Of a stretch of 17,855 bases of DNA, positions 1 to 7,039 are shown one piece after another. The DNA is from JASFRI01 sp050115015 (GTDB lineage: Bacteria; Acidobacteriota; Polarisedimenticolia; CBDVAL01), in assembly GCA_050115015.1 (NCBI GenBank), contig JASFRI010000040.1, positions 1 to 17,855 of the forward strand. Reading direction: 5' to 3'. A model generated the notes under the pieces. That model saw nothing but the letters and a program-made list of their open reading frames with translations, was not told the DNA's origin and made no database searches. Each line of letters opens with the position of its first letter. Positions within the stretch are counted from its first letter, which is position 1. The position numbers and the translations under genes were made by a program.

Positions 1-2064
1 CGACTTGCCGGAGCCCGAGACGCCGGTGACCACGGTGAACAGCCCCAGCGGCAACCGCACCTTGAGGTTCTTCAGGTTGTGGTGGGCGGCACCCTCCACC
101 GTGAGGTGGGCGCGTCGCGGCTTGCGGCGCTTCTCCGGGATCTCGATCCGCAGATCTCCGGAGAGGTAGCGCCCGGTGAGGGACTCGGGGCAGCGCTCCA
201 CCTCCCCGGGAGGGGCCGCGACCACGACGCGGCCGCCGTGCTCGCCGGCGCCGGGTCCGAGGTCGACCACGAAGTCCGCCCTCCGGATGGTCTCCTCGTC
301 GTGCTCGACGACGATCACGGTGTTTCCCAGGTCCCGCATGGCCAGAAGGGCGTCCAGGAGGCGGCGGTTGTCGCGCTGATGCAGGCCGATGGAGGGCTCG
401 TCCAGCACGTAGAGCACGCCCGTCAGCCGGGAGCCGATCTGGGTGGCGAGCCGGATGCGCTGGCCCTCCCCTCCGGACAGCGTGGCGGCGGACCGGTCCA
501 GCGTCAGGTAGCCGAGGCCGACGTTTCGCAGGAATCCCAGCCGCTCGCGTATCTCCTTCAGGATCGGCCGGGCGATCTCCTCCTCCTTCGCGGACAGCCG
601 CAGCCCCCGGAAGGTCTCCTCCGCCTGCTCCACCGACATGGACGTGATCTCGTCGACGCCGCGTCCGGCGAACTTCACGGCCAGGCTCTCGGGGCGCAGC
701 CGCCGGCCCCGGCATGTGGAGCAGGGGTTCAGCGCCATGTACTTCTCGATCTCCTCCCGGACCTTCCCGGAGTGCGTCTCCTTGTAGCGGCGCATGAGGT
801 TCGGGATCACGCCCTCGAAGGACCGCTTGTAGTAATACTTGCTGCGGTCGGACTTGTACTCGAACTCGTATTCGCGATCGCCGGAGCCGTACAGGATCAG
901 TCGGCGCACCGGGAGGGGGAGCTTGGCCCACGGCTTCCTGGGGTCGATGGGGGTGCGGCGGTTCAGGACCTTGAGGACGCCCATGAACCAGTTGCCGCTC
1001 CACCCGGATGCGGCCAGCGCGCCCTCCAGGATCGACTTCGAGGGATCCGGGATCAGCTTGCGCTCGTCCAGCTCGCGGCGCACGCCGAGGCCGTCGCAGT
1101 CCGGGCAGGCGCCGTACGGGGAGTTGAAGGAGAACGCCCGCGGCGACATCTCCGGCATGGAGGTGCCGCACGCGATGCAGGCGAGCCTCTCGGAGAACAG
1201 GGTCTCCTCCGTGTCGTCGCCTCCCGGGGCCTCGCTGAGGGCCATCACCAGCCCCTCGCCCAGGCGCAGCGCGGTCTCCAGGCTGTCGGTCAGCCGGTTC
1301 CGGAGGGAGTCGTCGGCACGGGCCACGAGCCGGTCCACGACGATCTCGATGTTGTGCTTGCAGCGCTTGTCCAGCTTCGGGGTCCGGCTGAGCTCGTGGA
1401 TCTCGCCGTCGACGCGGGCCCTGACGAAGCCGCGGCGCAGCGCGGAGTCGAGCTCCCGGCGGTACTCCCCCTTGCGGCCCCGCACGATGGGGGCCAGGAG
1501 CTGCAATCGCGTACCCTCCGGCAACTCCTGCAGGCGATCGGCGATCTGCTGCACGGTCTGGCTGGCGATCTCCTGCCCGCAGCGATGGCAGTGAGCGCGC
1601 CCCACACGGGCGTAGAGCAGCCTCAGGTAGTCGTAGATCTCGGTGACGGTGCCCACGGTGGAACGGGGGTTCCGTGAGGTGGTCCGCTGCTCGATGGAGA
1701 TCGCGGGTGACAGCCCGTCGATGAACTCGACGTTCGGCTTCTCCATCTGCTCCAGAAACTGGCGCGCGTACGCCGACAGCGACTCGACGTAGCGGCGCTG
1801 GCCCTCCGCGTAGATCGTGTCGAACGCGAGCGACGACTTCCCGGAACCGGACAGCCCGGTGATCACCACCAGGCGATCCCGGGGGATCTCGAGATCGATG
1901 GACTTGAGATTGTGCTCCGCGGCGCCCCGGATCACGATCCGGTCGTGGCGGTTCACGGGCTCCACCGGGTCCGGCGTGGCGTGCAGCTGCGGGGAGCTGT
2001 CCAGCTCACGCCGGAGGGCGGGGGTCTCCCGGACCGCGGCCTGCGCTCTGCGTTTCCGAGGCAT
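1..2064 (-). CDS. uvrA: UvrABC excinuclease subunit A, C-terminal part beyond window
   Basis: UvrA is the DNA-damage recognition ATPase of nucleotide excision repair; it dimerises and loads UvrB at lesions. The window holds the first 688 codons and ends in the second Walker A motif (GVSGSGKS), so the last quarter or so of the protein lies outside. Visible features are: first Walker A GLSGSGKS at residues 70-77, followed by the UvrA-typical SLAFDTIYAEGQRRYVESLS block; zinc-finger cysteines C296, C299, C320 and C323 in the usual CxxC...CPDCDGLG setting; and the ABC signature LSGGEGQ at 529-535, then VLDEPSIGLHQRDN. Family members usually begin only a few residues before the IxIRGAxxHNL strand, here at about residue 43, so this start gives a basic N-terminal extension of about 40 residues. 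The start is ATG at 2064 with a modest GGGAG upstream; a later start cannot be excluded. It is transcribed away from the peroxiredoxin operon. Identification is secure. Confidence 0.97.
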   Translation of the reverse strand, partial: MPRKRRAQAAVRETPALRRELDSSPQLHATPDPVEPVNRHDRIVIRGAAEHNLKSIDLEIPRDRLVVITGLSGSGKSSLAFDTIYAEGQRRYVESLSAYARQFLEQMEKPNVEFIDGLSPAISIEQRTTSRNPRSTVGTVTEIYDYLRLLYARVGRAHCHRCGQEIASQTVQQIADRLQELPEGTRLQLLAPIVRGRKGEYRRELDSALRRGFVRARVDGEIHELSRTPKLDKRCKHNIEIVVDRLVARADDSLRNRLTDSLETALRLGEGLVMALSEAPGGDDTEETLFSERLACIACGTSMPEMSPRAFSFNSPYGACPDCDGLGVRRELDERKLIPDPSKSILEGALAASGWSGNWFMGVLKVLNRRTPIDPRKPWAKLPLPVRRLILYGSGDREYEFEYKSDRSKYYYKRSFEGVIPNLMRRYKETHSGKVREEIEKYMALNPCSTCRGRRLRPESLAVKFAGRGVDEITSMSVEQAEETFRGLRLSAKEEEIARPILKEIRERLGFLRNVGLGYLTLDRSAATLSGGEGQRIRLATQIGSRLTGVLYVLDEPSIGLHQRDNRRLLDALLAMRDLGNTVIVVEHDEETIRRADFVVDLGPGAGEHGGRVVVAAPPGEVERCPESLTGRYLSGDLRIEIPEKRRKPRRAHLTVEGAAHHNLKNLKVRLPLGLFTVVTGVSGSGKS

Positions 2065-2146
2065 GGCGACCGACTCCCGACGGCCCCCTCCGGGTCTCAC
2101 GGAAGCGTGCCGCGCCGGAGGGTGACCTTGGAGGTTGAAACCCTTG

Positions 2147-2175
2147 CTTGTAGCACATGGGTCGGAGAGCGTCAA
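2147..2175 (-). promoter_or_regulatory. Predicted sigma70-type promoter of uvrA
   Basis: On the minus strand, TTGACG (2175-2170) is followed after exactly 17 bases by TACAAG (2152-2147), which is preceded by TGC, an extended -10 element. The start of transcription would be near 2140, giving a leader of about 75 bases before the uvrA ATG. The stretch is noticeably less GC-rich than its surroundings. This is read by eye and not tested experimentally. Confidence 0.5.
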
Positions 2176-2212
2176 GGAATGCCGCCCAGAACGACGGTTT
2201 CGGGTCCGCCGG

Positions 2213-2241
2213 TTGCTCCCCGAGGGGGCCTGGGATATCCT
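2213..2241 (+). promoter_or_regulatory. Candidate promoter of the peroxiredoxin-folD-coaE operon
   Basis: TTGCTC (2213-2218) and TATCCT (2236-2241) are separated by 17 bases. The -10 matches TATAAT at four of six positions and the -35 at only three. Transcription would start near 2248, about 30 bases before the peroxiredoxin ATG and just upstream of its GGAGAGGAG ribosome binding site, which is a sensible position. Confidence 0.4.
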
Positions 2242-2279
2242 CGTCGTTCTCCCGGGACCGGGAGAGGAGAGGACGCCAG

Positions 2280-2747
2280 ATGCCCATCGAGGAAGGCAGG
2301 GCCGCACCGGCCTTCACGCTGCAGAGCGCTGCGGGGGAGAAGGTCTCCCTGAAGGACCTGCGCGGCAAGAACGTCATCGTCTACTTCTATCCGAAGGACG
2401 ACACGCCCGGATGCACGAAGGAGGCCTGCGGCTTCCGGGATCTCTGGAAGGAGATCCAGAAGGAAGACGCCGTGGTCCTCGGGATCTCCCCCGACGGCGC
2501 GGCGTCCCACGAGAAGTTCGCCGGCAAGTACAAGCTCCCCTTCACCCTGCTGTCGGATCCCGACCGGAAGGTCATGACGAAGTACGGCGCCTTCGGCGAG
2601 AAGATGATGTACGGCAAGAAGGTCATGGGCGTCATCCGCTCGACGGTGTGGGTCGACCCGTCGGGAAAGGTGAGGAAGCACTGGGCGAGGGTGCCGAAGG
2701 CCGCCGATCATCCCGCCAAGGTCCTCGAGGCGCTCCGGACCGGTTGA
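2280..2747 (+). CDS. bcp: Thioredoxin-dependent peroxiredoxin, Bcp/PrxQ family
   Basis: This enzyme reduces hydrogen peroxide and organic hydroperoxides in the cytoplasm, with thioredoxin as the usual electron donor. It has 155 residues, the normal Bcp size. The active site reads YPKDDTPGCTKEAC, with peroxidatic C45 and a second cysteine C50 five residues later, the spacing of the intramolecular 2-Cys PrxQ/Bcp type. The later segments LLSDPDRKVMTKYGAFGEK and RSTVWVDPSGKV are also family-typical. The ATG at 2280 has a strong GGAGAGGAG ribosome binding site, which rules out the longer in-frame reading from 2157. It is the first gene of a plus-strand run; the next gene starts 23 bases after its stop. 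No signal peptide is seen. Confidence 0.95.
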   Translation: MPIEEGRAAPAFTLQSAAGEKVSLKDLRGKNVIVYFYPKDDTPGCTKEACGFRDLWKEIQKEDAVVLGISPDGAASHEKFAGKYKLPFTLLSDPDRKVMTKYGAFGEKMMYGKKVMGVIRSTVWVDPSGKVRKHWARVPKAADHPAKVLEALRTG

Positions 2748-2770
2748 GCCGCCTGCACCCCGGAGGAACC

Positions 2771-3445
2771 ATGCGATCCCGCGGCATCCCGCAGAGCCGG
2801 GCGACGCCCCGCCGGAGGGCGGTGGGTCTCGGCCTGGTCGCCCTGTTCGTTCCCCTGATGGCCGGCCCCGCCGTTGCCCGCAAGAAGCCCCCGACGCCGT
2901 TCACCATCGTCCCCGCGGTGGGGGAGGCCACGGACGTCGGGGCCGGGGCGCAGGAGATCACCGTCTACCGGGAAGGGCTGACCGCGACCGTCTCCTACGT
3001 GACGGGCCCGATCCGCCGCAAGATCATGGAGGCGACGCTGGGCATCAAGGGCGATCCCTTCGCCACGCCGCCGGGGGAGGAGACCCGCTTCCACACCTTC
3101 CTGGTCTTTCTCGAGAACGGGACCGGCCAGCCGCTCCACATGAACCCCTCCGTCTGCCGTGTGCTCACGGACAACGAGCAGTTCGCGTACGCCCGGGACT
3201 ACAGCTCCCTGTACCAGGCGCTGCACCGCACCCTCACCCTGGATCAGATCCGGAAGGTCGCCTACGACCGCCCGTTCATCCTGGCTCCCGAGGGACGAAC
3301 GAAGAAGCTGCTCGTGTTCGAGGAGATCCCGGGTGACCGGTGGGAGGAGTTCAGCCTGATCCTGACGCTGGAGTCCGACGGGATCGTCGCGTTCGACGTC
3401 CCCGCGCGGTTCCGGAAGCTGTATCTCGAGGACCCGGGGGAATGA
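2771..3445 (+). CDS. Putative secreted protein of unknown function
   Basis: I do not recognise this 224-residue protein. It has a basic N-terminus (RRR at 14-16), a hydrophobic core at about 17-34 and a likely signal peptidase I site after AVA at residue 36, so export from the cytoplasm is predicted. The arginine run resembles a Tat signal only weakly. The mature part is rich in beta-strand-like stretches; TFLVFLENGTGQPLHMNP resembles an immunoglobulin-like accessory domain of the DUF4352/Telokin kind, which is inference. There is a single cysteine in the mature part and no catalytic motif that I can name. The ATG at 2771 follows GGAGG at 2762-2766. Its stop overlaps the folD start as ATGA, so the two are translationally coupled although no functional link to one-carbon metabolism is evident. 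Confidence 0.85.
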   Translation: MRSRGIPQSRATPRRRAVGLGLVALFVPLMAGPAVARKKPPTPFTIVPAVGEATDVGAGAQEITVYREGLTATVSYVTGPIRRKIMEATLGIKGDPFATPPGEETRFHTFLVFLENGTGQPLHMNPSVCRVLTDNEQFAYARDYSSLYQALHRTLTLDQIRKVAYDRPFILAPEGRTKKLLVFEEIPGDRWEEFSLILTLESDGIVAFDVPARFRKLYLEDPGE

Positions 3446-4368
3446 GCGCCCAGGTCCTGGACGGCAAGCGCCTCGCGGCGGTCCTCCGCTCCGAGATCGC
3501 GTCGGAGGTGAAGGCACTGAGTACGGAGGCGGGGATCGTCCCAGGCCTCGAGGTGATCCTGGCCGGAGACGACCCGGCTTCCCAGGTCTACGTCCGCAAC
3601 AAGGCCCGGGCCGCCGAGAAGGTCGGTATCCGCTCGAACCTCCTGCGGATGCCCGAAGATGTCGACACCGGTGCCGTCCTGGCGGAGGTGCGGCGACGGA
3701 ACGAGAACCCGGAGGTCCACGGCATCCTGGTGCAGCTTCCGCTCCCCGCGCAGGTCGACCAGGCGGCCGTCCTGGACGCCGTCGATCCCCGCAAGGACGT
3801 CGACGGCTTTCATCCGGTCAACGTCGGACGCCTCTGGCAGGGGCGTCCGACCCTCGTCCCCTGCACGCCGACGGGGATCGTGGAGCTCCTGCGACGTTCC
3901 GGCATCCCCCTGGAGGGCAGCCGTGCCGTGGTGCTGGGCCGCTCGAACATCGTGGGCAAGCCGATGGCCGCCCTGCTGCTGGCGGCCCACGCCACCGTGA
4001 CCGTCTGCCACTCCCGCACCCGGGACCTGCCCGCGGTGGCCCGGGAGGCGGACATCCTGGTGGCGGCGGTGGGCCGGCCGGCCATGGTGACCCGGGAGTT
4101 CGTGCGCCCGGGCGCCGCCGTGGTCGACGTCGGCACCCACCGGATCGAATCCGAGGATGCGGCTCGCAGGCTGTTCCCGGACGCCCCGGATCGCCTCGCG
4201 GCCGTCCGGGAGCGTGGAAGCACCCTGGTAGGCGACGTCCATCCCGAGGTCCGCGAGGTCGCCGGCTGGCTGTCGCCGGTCCCCGGGGGCGTCGGGCCGC
4301 TGACGGTCGCCCTGCTGCTGCGGAACACGCTGCAGGCCGCCCGGAGCTTCGCCGCAGCGGACCGGTGA
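3442..4368 (+). CDS. folD: Bifunctional methylenetetrahydrofolate dehydrogenase / methenyltetrahydrofolate cyclohydrolase
   Basis: FolD oxidises 5,10-methylene-THF with NADP+ and hydrolyses the methenyl product to 10-formyl-THF, supplying one-carbon units for purine and formyl-Met synthesis. The 308-residue protein carries all hallmark blocks: SQVYVRNK with Y50 and catalytic K54, VQLPLP, DVDGFHPVN, PCTPTG, the nucleotide-binding VLGRSNIVGKP, and PVPGGVGPLT near the C-terminus. It is slightly longer than typical (about 285-300), because the segment between VDVGTHRI and GDVHPEV holds extra residues. The ATG at 3442 overlaps the stop of the upstream secreted-protein gene, and its own TGA overlaps the coaE GTG start, so all three are probably co-translated. 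Confidence 0.97.
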   Translation: MSAQVLDGKRLAAVLRSEIASEVKALSTEAGIVPGLEVILAGDDPASQVYVRNKARAAEKVGIRSNLLRMPEDVDTGAVLAEVRRRNENPEVHGILVQLPLPAQVDQAAVLDAVDPRKDVDGFHPVNVGRLWQGRPTLVPCTPTGIVELLRRSGIPLEGSRAVVLGRSNIVGKPMAALLLAAHATVTVCHSRTRDLPAVAREADILVAAVGRPAMVTREFVRPGAAVVDVGTHRIESEDAARRLFPDAPDRLAAVRERGSTLVGDVHPEVREVAGWLSPVPGGVGPLTVALLLRNTLQAARSFAAADR

Positions 4369-4994
4369 TCGCCCGCACCCTGGCCGTCGGGCTGACCGGC
4401 GGCATCGCCTGCGGGAAGAGCGTCGTCACCCGCGAGCTCGCCCGCCTCGGCGCCATCATCCTCGACGCGGACGAGATCGCCCACAAGCTGATGCAGCCCG
4501 GGGGCCCGGCCTACGGCCCGGTGGTGGAGCGCTTCGGCCGGGAGATCCTGGGCCCGCGGGGGGCCATCGACCGCGGGGCGCTCGGCCGGCGGGTCTTCGC
4601 GGATCCCCGGGAGCGCTGGGCGCTGAACGGCATCGTGCACCCCCTGGTGGTCCGGGAGGAGGAGCGCCTCCACCAGGAGATCCGCCTGCTCGGAGAGGAC
4701 CGGATCGTCGTCACCGACGCCGCCCTGCTCATCGAGGCCGGGACCCACAAGCGCTTCGACAAGCTCGTGGTGGTCCATTGCTCCCGGGAGGAGCAGATCC
4801 GCAGGCTGGCACGACGGGACGGGCTGAGTCGCGATCAGGCCCTGCTACGGATCGAGGCCCAGATGCCCGTGGAGGAGAAGGTGCGGCTGGCGGACTACGC
4901 CATCGAGACCCTAGGGACGGAAGACGACACCCGCCGGCAGGCGGCGGACCTGTTCCGGGCGCTGGAGGCGGACCTGAAGCGCAAGCTCGCCTGA
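4365..4994 (+). CDS. coaE: Dephospho-CoA kinase
   Basis: CoaE performs the last step of coenzyme A synthesis, phosphorylating the 3'-hydroxyl of dephospho-CoA with ATP. It has 209 residues, typical for the family. The P-loop is GLTGGIACGKS at residues 9-19, followed by the DAD motif (D34, D36) that starts the substrate-binding segment, and later LARRDGLSRDQALLRIEAQ and KVRLADYAIE, matching the R...RI.aQ and K...ADY signatures. The usual Asn after ADYxI is Thr here. It starts with GTG at 4365, overlapping the folD stop as GTGA. It ends the overlapping gene block; a hairpin and 62 bases separate it from the next gene. Confidence 0.96.
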   Translation: MIARTLAVGLTGGIACGKSVVTRELARLGAIILDADEIAHKLMQPGGPAYGPVVERFGREILGPRGAIDRGALGRRVFADPRERWALNGIVHPLVVREEERLHQEIRLLGEDRIVVTDAALLIEAGTHKRFDKLVVVHCSREEQIRRLARRDGLSRDQALLRIEAQMPVEEKVRLADYAIETLGTEDDTRRQAADLFRALEADLKRKLA

Positions 4995-5016
4995 ACGCTT
5001 CCCGCTCCTGGCGCGT

Positions 5017-5048
5017 CCCTTGCTCTAGAGGGCTCGAGCGAGCAAGGG
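5017..5048 (+). other. Hairpin between coaE and the cysteine-synthase-like gene, abutting its ribosome binding site
   Basis: CCCTTGCTC (5017-5025) is perfectly complementary to GAGCAAGGG (5040-5048), giving a 9-base-pair stem with a 14-base loop. The 3' arm runs into the GGGAGGGG ribosome binding site of the gene starting at 5057. No T-tract follows, so a classical intrinsic terminator is unlikely. It could restrict translation of the downstream gene or protect the upstream mRNA. Confidence 0.5.
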
Positions 5049-5056
5049 AGGGGCGA

Positions 5057-6187
5057 ATGAGCGTTCTCACCCCGGAGATCGGGGCACGCCTGCGTGGATT
5101 GACCCACCTGGTGGGGAACTCCCCGCTGCTGGTCATCGAGTTCCGCTTCCGCGGCGAGCGCCGGGTGCTCTACGCGAAGGCCGAGAACGCCAACATGACG
5201 GGCAGCATCAAGGACCGGATGGCCCTGCACATCGTCCAGCGGGGCTACGAGCGCGGACTGCTCGTCCCGGGGGCGCCGGTTTTCGAGGCCACGAGCGGCA
5301 ATACGGGGATCTCCATCGCGGGGATCGGACGCGCCCTGGGCCACCCGGTGACGATCTTCATGCCCGACTGGATGAGCCGCGAACGGATCGACCTCATCCG
5401 CAGCCTGGGGGCCGAGATCCGGCTGGTCTCCCCGAAGGAGGGGGGGTTCCTCGGGAGCATCCGGATGGCCGAGGAGCGGGCCGAGGCCACGCCGGGCGCG
5501 TTCCTCCCGCGGCAGTTCTCCAACGAGGACAACGTTGGCGCGCACGCCGGCACCACCGGTCCCGAGATCTGGTGGCAGCTGCGTTACCACGACCTGGTCC
5601 CCGACGCCTTCGTGGCCGGCGTGGGCACCGGAGGCACGATCATGGGGGTGGGCCGCTACCTGCGCGAACAGCGGCCGGACATCCGGCTGCATCCACTGGA
5701 GCCCGCCAACTCGCCGACCCTCTCCACCGGGAGCAAGCGGGGCAAGCACCGTATCCAGGGGATCTCCGACGAGTTCATCCCGCCCATCGTCGATCTGGCC
5801 TTCCTGGACGACGTCGTGAGCGTGGACGACGGTGACGCCATCCTCATGGCGCAGAAGCTCGCGGGCCGCCTCGGCATCGGGGTGGGGATCTCCTCGGGGG
5901 CGAACTTCCTCGGCGCCCTGAAGGTCCTGGAGAGCCTCGGCGGCAACGGGGTCGTCGTGACGGTATTCCCCGACGACAACAAGAAGTACCTCAGCACCGA
6001 CCTGCTCCGCGATGAACCCCTGCAGGAGGGCCTCCTCTGCCCGGACGTGGAGCTGCTCGCGTTCGGCGCCTACAAGCGGGTCTGCCAGACCTGCTGCGAG
6101 CCCCGGGACTGCTTCCGGCCCGGCGACGGGGCCCTCCGGCCGGAGGCGGAGCGGGTGGAGTGCCCGATGCGCCACACCGCGGACTGA
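5057..6187 (+). CDS. PLP-dependent cysteine synthase family protein with Cys-rich C-terminal tail
   Basis: This fold-type II PLP enzyme resembles O-acetylserine sulfhydrylase and cystathionine beta-synthase, which replace the beta-substituent of an activated serine with a thiol or sulfide. Seen directly: the Schiff-base lysine K52 in MTGSIKDRMA, the substrate loop TSGNTG at 79-84, the phosphate-binding loop GTGGT at 190-194, and GISSGAN near the C-terminal end of the core. At 376 residues it is longer than a typical CysK (about 310-320). The extra C-terminal segment carries C328, C343, C346, C347, C352 and C369, in the arrangement CxxCC-x4-C, which suggests metal binding or a redox switch. 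The ATG at 5057 follows a strong GGGAGGGG site. Exact substrate is not determinable; CysK, CysM, CBS or a cysteine desulfhydrase-like role are all possible. No serine acetyltransferase gene is nearby. Confidence 0.9.
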   Translation: MSVLTPEIGARLRGLTHLVGNSPLLVIEFRFRGERRVLYAKAENANMTGSIKDRMALHIVQRGYERGLLVPGAPVFEATSGNTGISIAGIGRALGHPVTIFMPDWMSRERIDLIRSLGAEIRLVSPKEGGFLGSIRMAEERAEATPGAFLPRQFSNEDNVGAHAGTTGPEIWWQLRYHDLVPDAFVAGVGTGGTIMGVGRYLREQRPDIRLHPLEPANSPTLSTGSKRGKHRIQGISDEFIPPIVDLAFLDDVVSVDDGDAILMAQKLAGRLGIGVGISSGANFLGALKVLESLGGNGVVVTVFPDDNKKYLSTDLLRDEPLQEGLLCPDVELLAFGAYKRVCQTCCEPRDCFRPGDGALRPEAERVECPMRHTAD

Positions 6188-6195
6188 CGTGGCGC
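6169..6195. other. Inverted repeat between convergent genes
   Basis: GCGCCAC (6169-6175) and GTGGCGC (6189-6195) form a 7-base-pair stem with a 13-base loop that spans the stop codon of the cysteine-synthase-like gene. The two flanking genes converge with a gap of only 20 bases. It may act as a terminator for both, but there is no T-tract on either strand. Confidence 0.3.
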
Positions 6196-6207
6196 CTCCC
6201 TCCGGTC

Positions 6208-7026
6208 TCACATCACGGCCGCGTCCCCCGGGGCGGTGGCCTCGTGGAAGACGACGCGGTCCTCCAGCCGGACCGCCGCCAGGCCCCGGCCCCAGACGCA
6301 GCCGGTGTCGAGGGCCAGGAGTTCCTCCGTGTTCCGGAGGCCCAGCGCCGACCAGTGACCGAACGCAACGGTGCCGCCGCGGGAGCGGCGGCCGGGGAAG
6401 GCGAACCACGGGACGCAGCCGGCGGGCGCCTCCTCCGGCGGTCCCTTGAACTCGGGGCGCGGCAGGCCGTCGGGGCCGACGACCCGCAGCGAGGTGAGCG
6501 CCAGCGTGCCCAGCCGGAGCCGCTCGTCCCGGGGGAGCTCCCGGGACCAGGGACGGACGGGCCGGGCGTGCAGCCGGCCCAGGAAGCCGGCGCGGCCCTC
6601 CCCCCGTAACGCGATCTCCGCCTCCCGCGCGGCCGCCGCCGCCTCGTCGAGGGTCCAGGCGGGCAGCAGACCCGCGTGCACCAGGGTGACCTCCTCGTCA
6701 CGGTGCAGCACGGGGCGGGCCCGCAGCCAGTCGAGCAACTCGTCCCGGTCCGGGGCCTCGAGCACGTCCCCGAACGTATCGCGCGCCCGCAGCTCGCGCA
6801 CCCCGTCGGCCACCGCGAGAAGGCGCAGGTCGTGGTTGCCCAGCACCGCGATCGCGCGATCGCCCTGGTCGCGGATCCAGCGGAGCACGTCGAGGGATTG
6901 GGGGCCGCGGTTCACCAGGTCGCCGACGAACCAGAGGCGGTCGCCGGGGCCCGCGGGCAAGCGCCGCACCAGCCGCAGGAGGGTGGCGTGACAGCCCTGG
7001 ACGTCGCCGATGAGATACGTGGCCAA
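6208..7026 (-). CDS. apaH: Bis(5'-nucleosyl)-tetraphosphatase, symmetrical
   Basis: ApaH cleaves the stress dinucleotide Ap4A symmetrically into two ADP. The 272-residue protein matches the family in length and along its sequence: IGDVQGC (D8), GDLVNRGP at 35-42, GNHD at 63-66, LVHAG with H117, and the C-terminal FGHWSALG and LDTGCVWG blocks of the calcineurin-like metallophosphatase fold. The glutamine in GDVQG replaces the histidine of the generic GDxHG motif, a substitution I recall as common in ApaH proteins. The start appears to be TTG at 7026, only three codons before the conserved first strand; there is no clear ribosome binding site and no upstream in-frame start. It lies 13 bases after the ppk1 stop on the same strand, so translation is probably coupled to ppk1. 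Confidence 0.93.
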   Translation of the reverse strand: MATYLIGDVQGCHATLLRLVRRLPAGPGDRLWFVGDLVNRGPQSLDVLRWIRDQGDRAIAVLGNHDLRLLAVADGVRELRARDTFGDVLEAPDRDELLDWLRARPVLHRDEEVTLVHAGLLPAWTLDEAAAAAREAEIALRGEGRAGFLGRLHARPVRPWSRELPRDERLRLGTLALTSLRVVGPDGLPRPEFKGPPEEAPAGCVPWFAFPGRRSRGGTVAFGHWSALGLRNTEELLALDTGCVWGRGLAAVRLEDRVVFHEATAPGDAAVM

Positions 7027-7039
7027 GGCGGGTCGGCGG

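Noticed and set aside
79..1677. 532-codon open frame on the plus strand
   Set aside because: It lies wholly antisense to uvrA, whose motifs are unmistakable; GC-rich codon bias leaves long open antisense frames.
2135..2770. Upstream extension of the secreted-protein gene through the peroxiredoxin region
   Set aside because: It would overlap the whole peroxiredoxin gene in another frame; the ATG at 2771 has GGAGG and begins a proper signal peptide.
4895..6409. 504-codon open frame on the minus strand
   Set aside because: Antisense to the cysteine-synthase-like gene, low-complexity composition and no recognisable motif.
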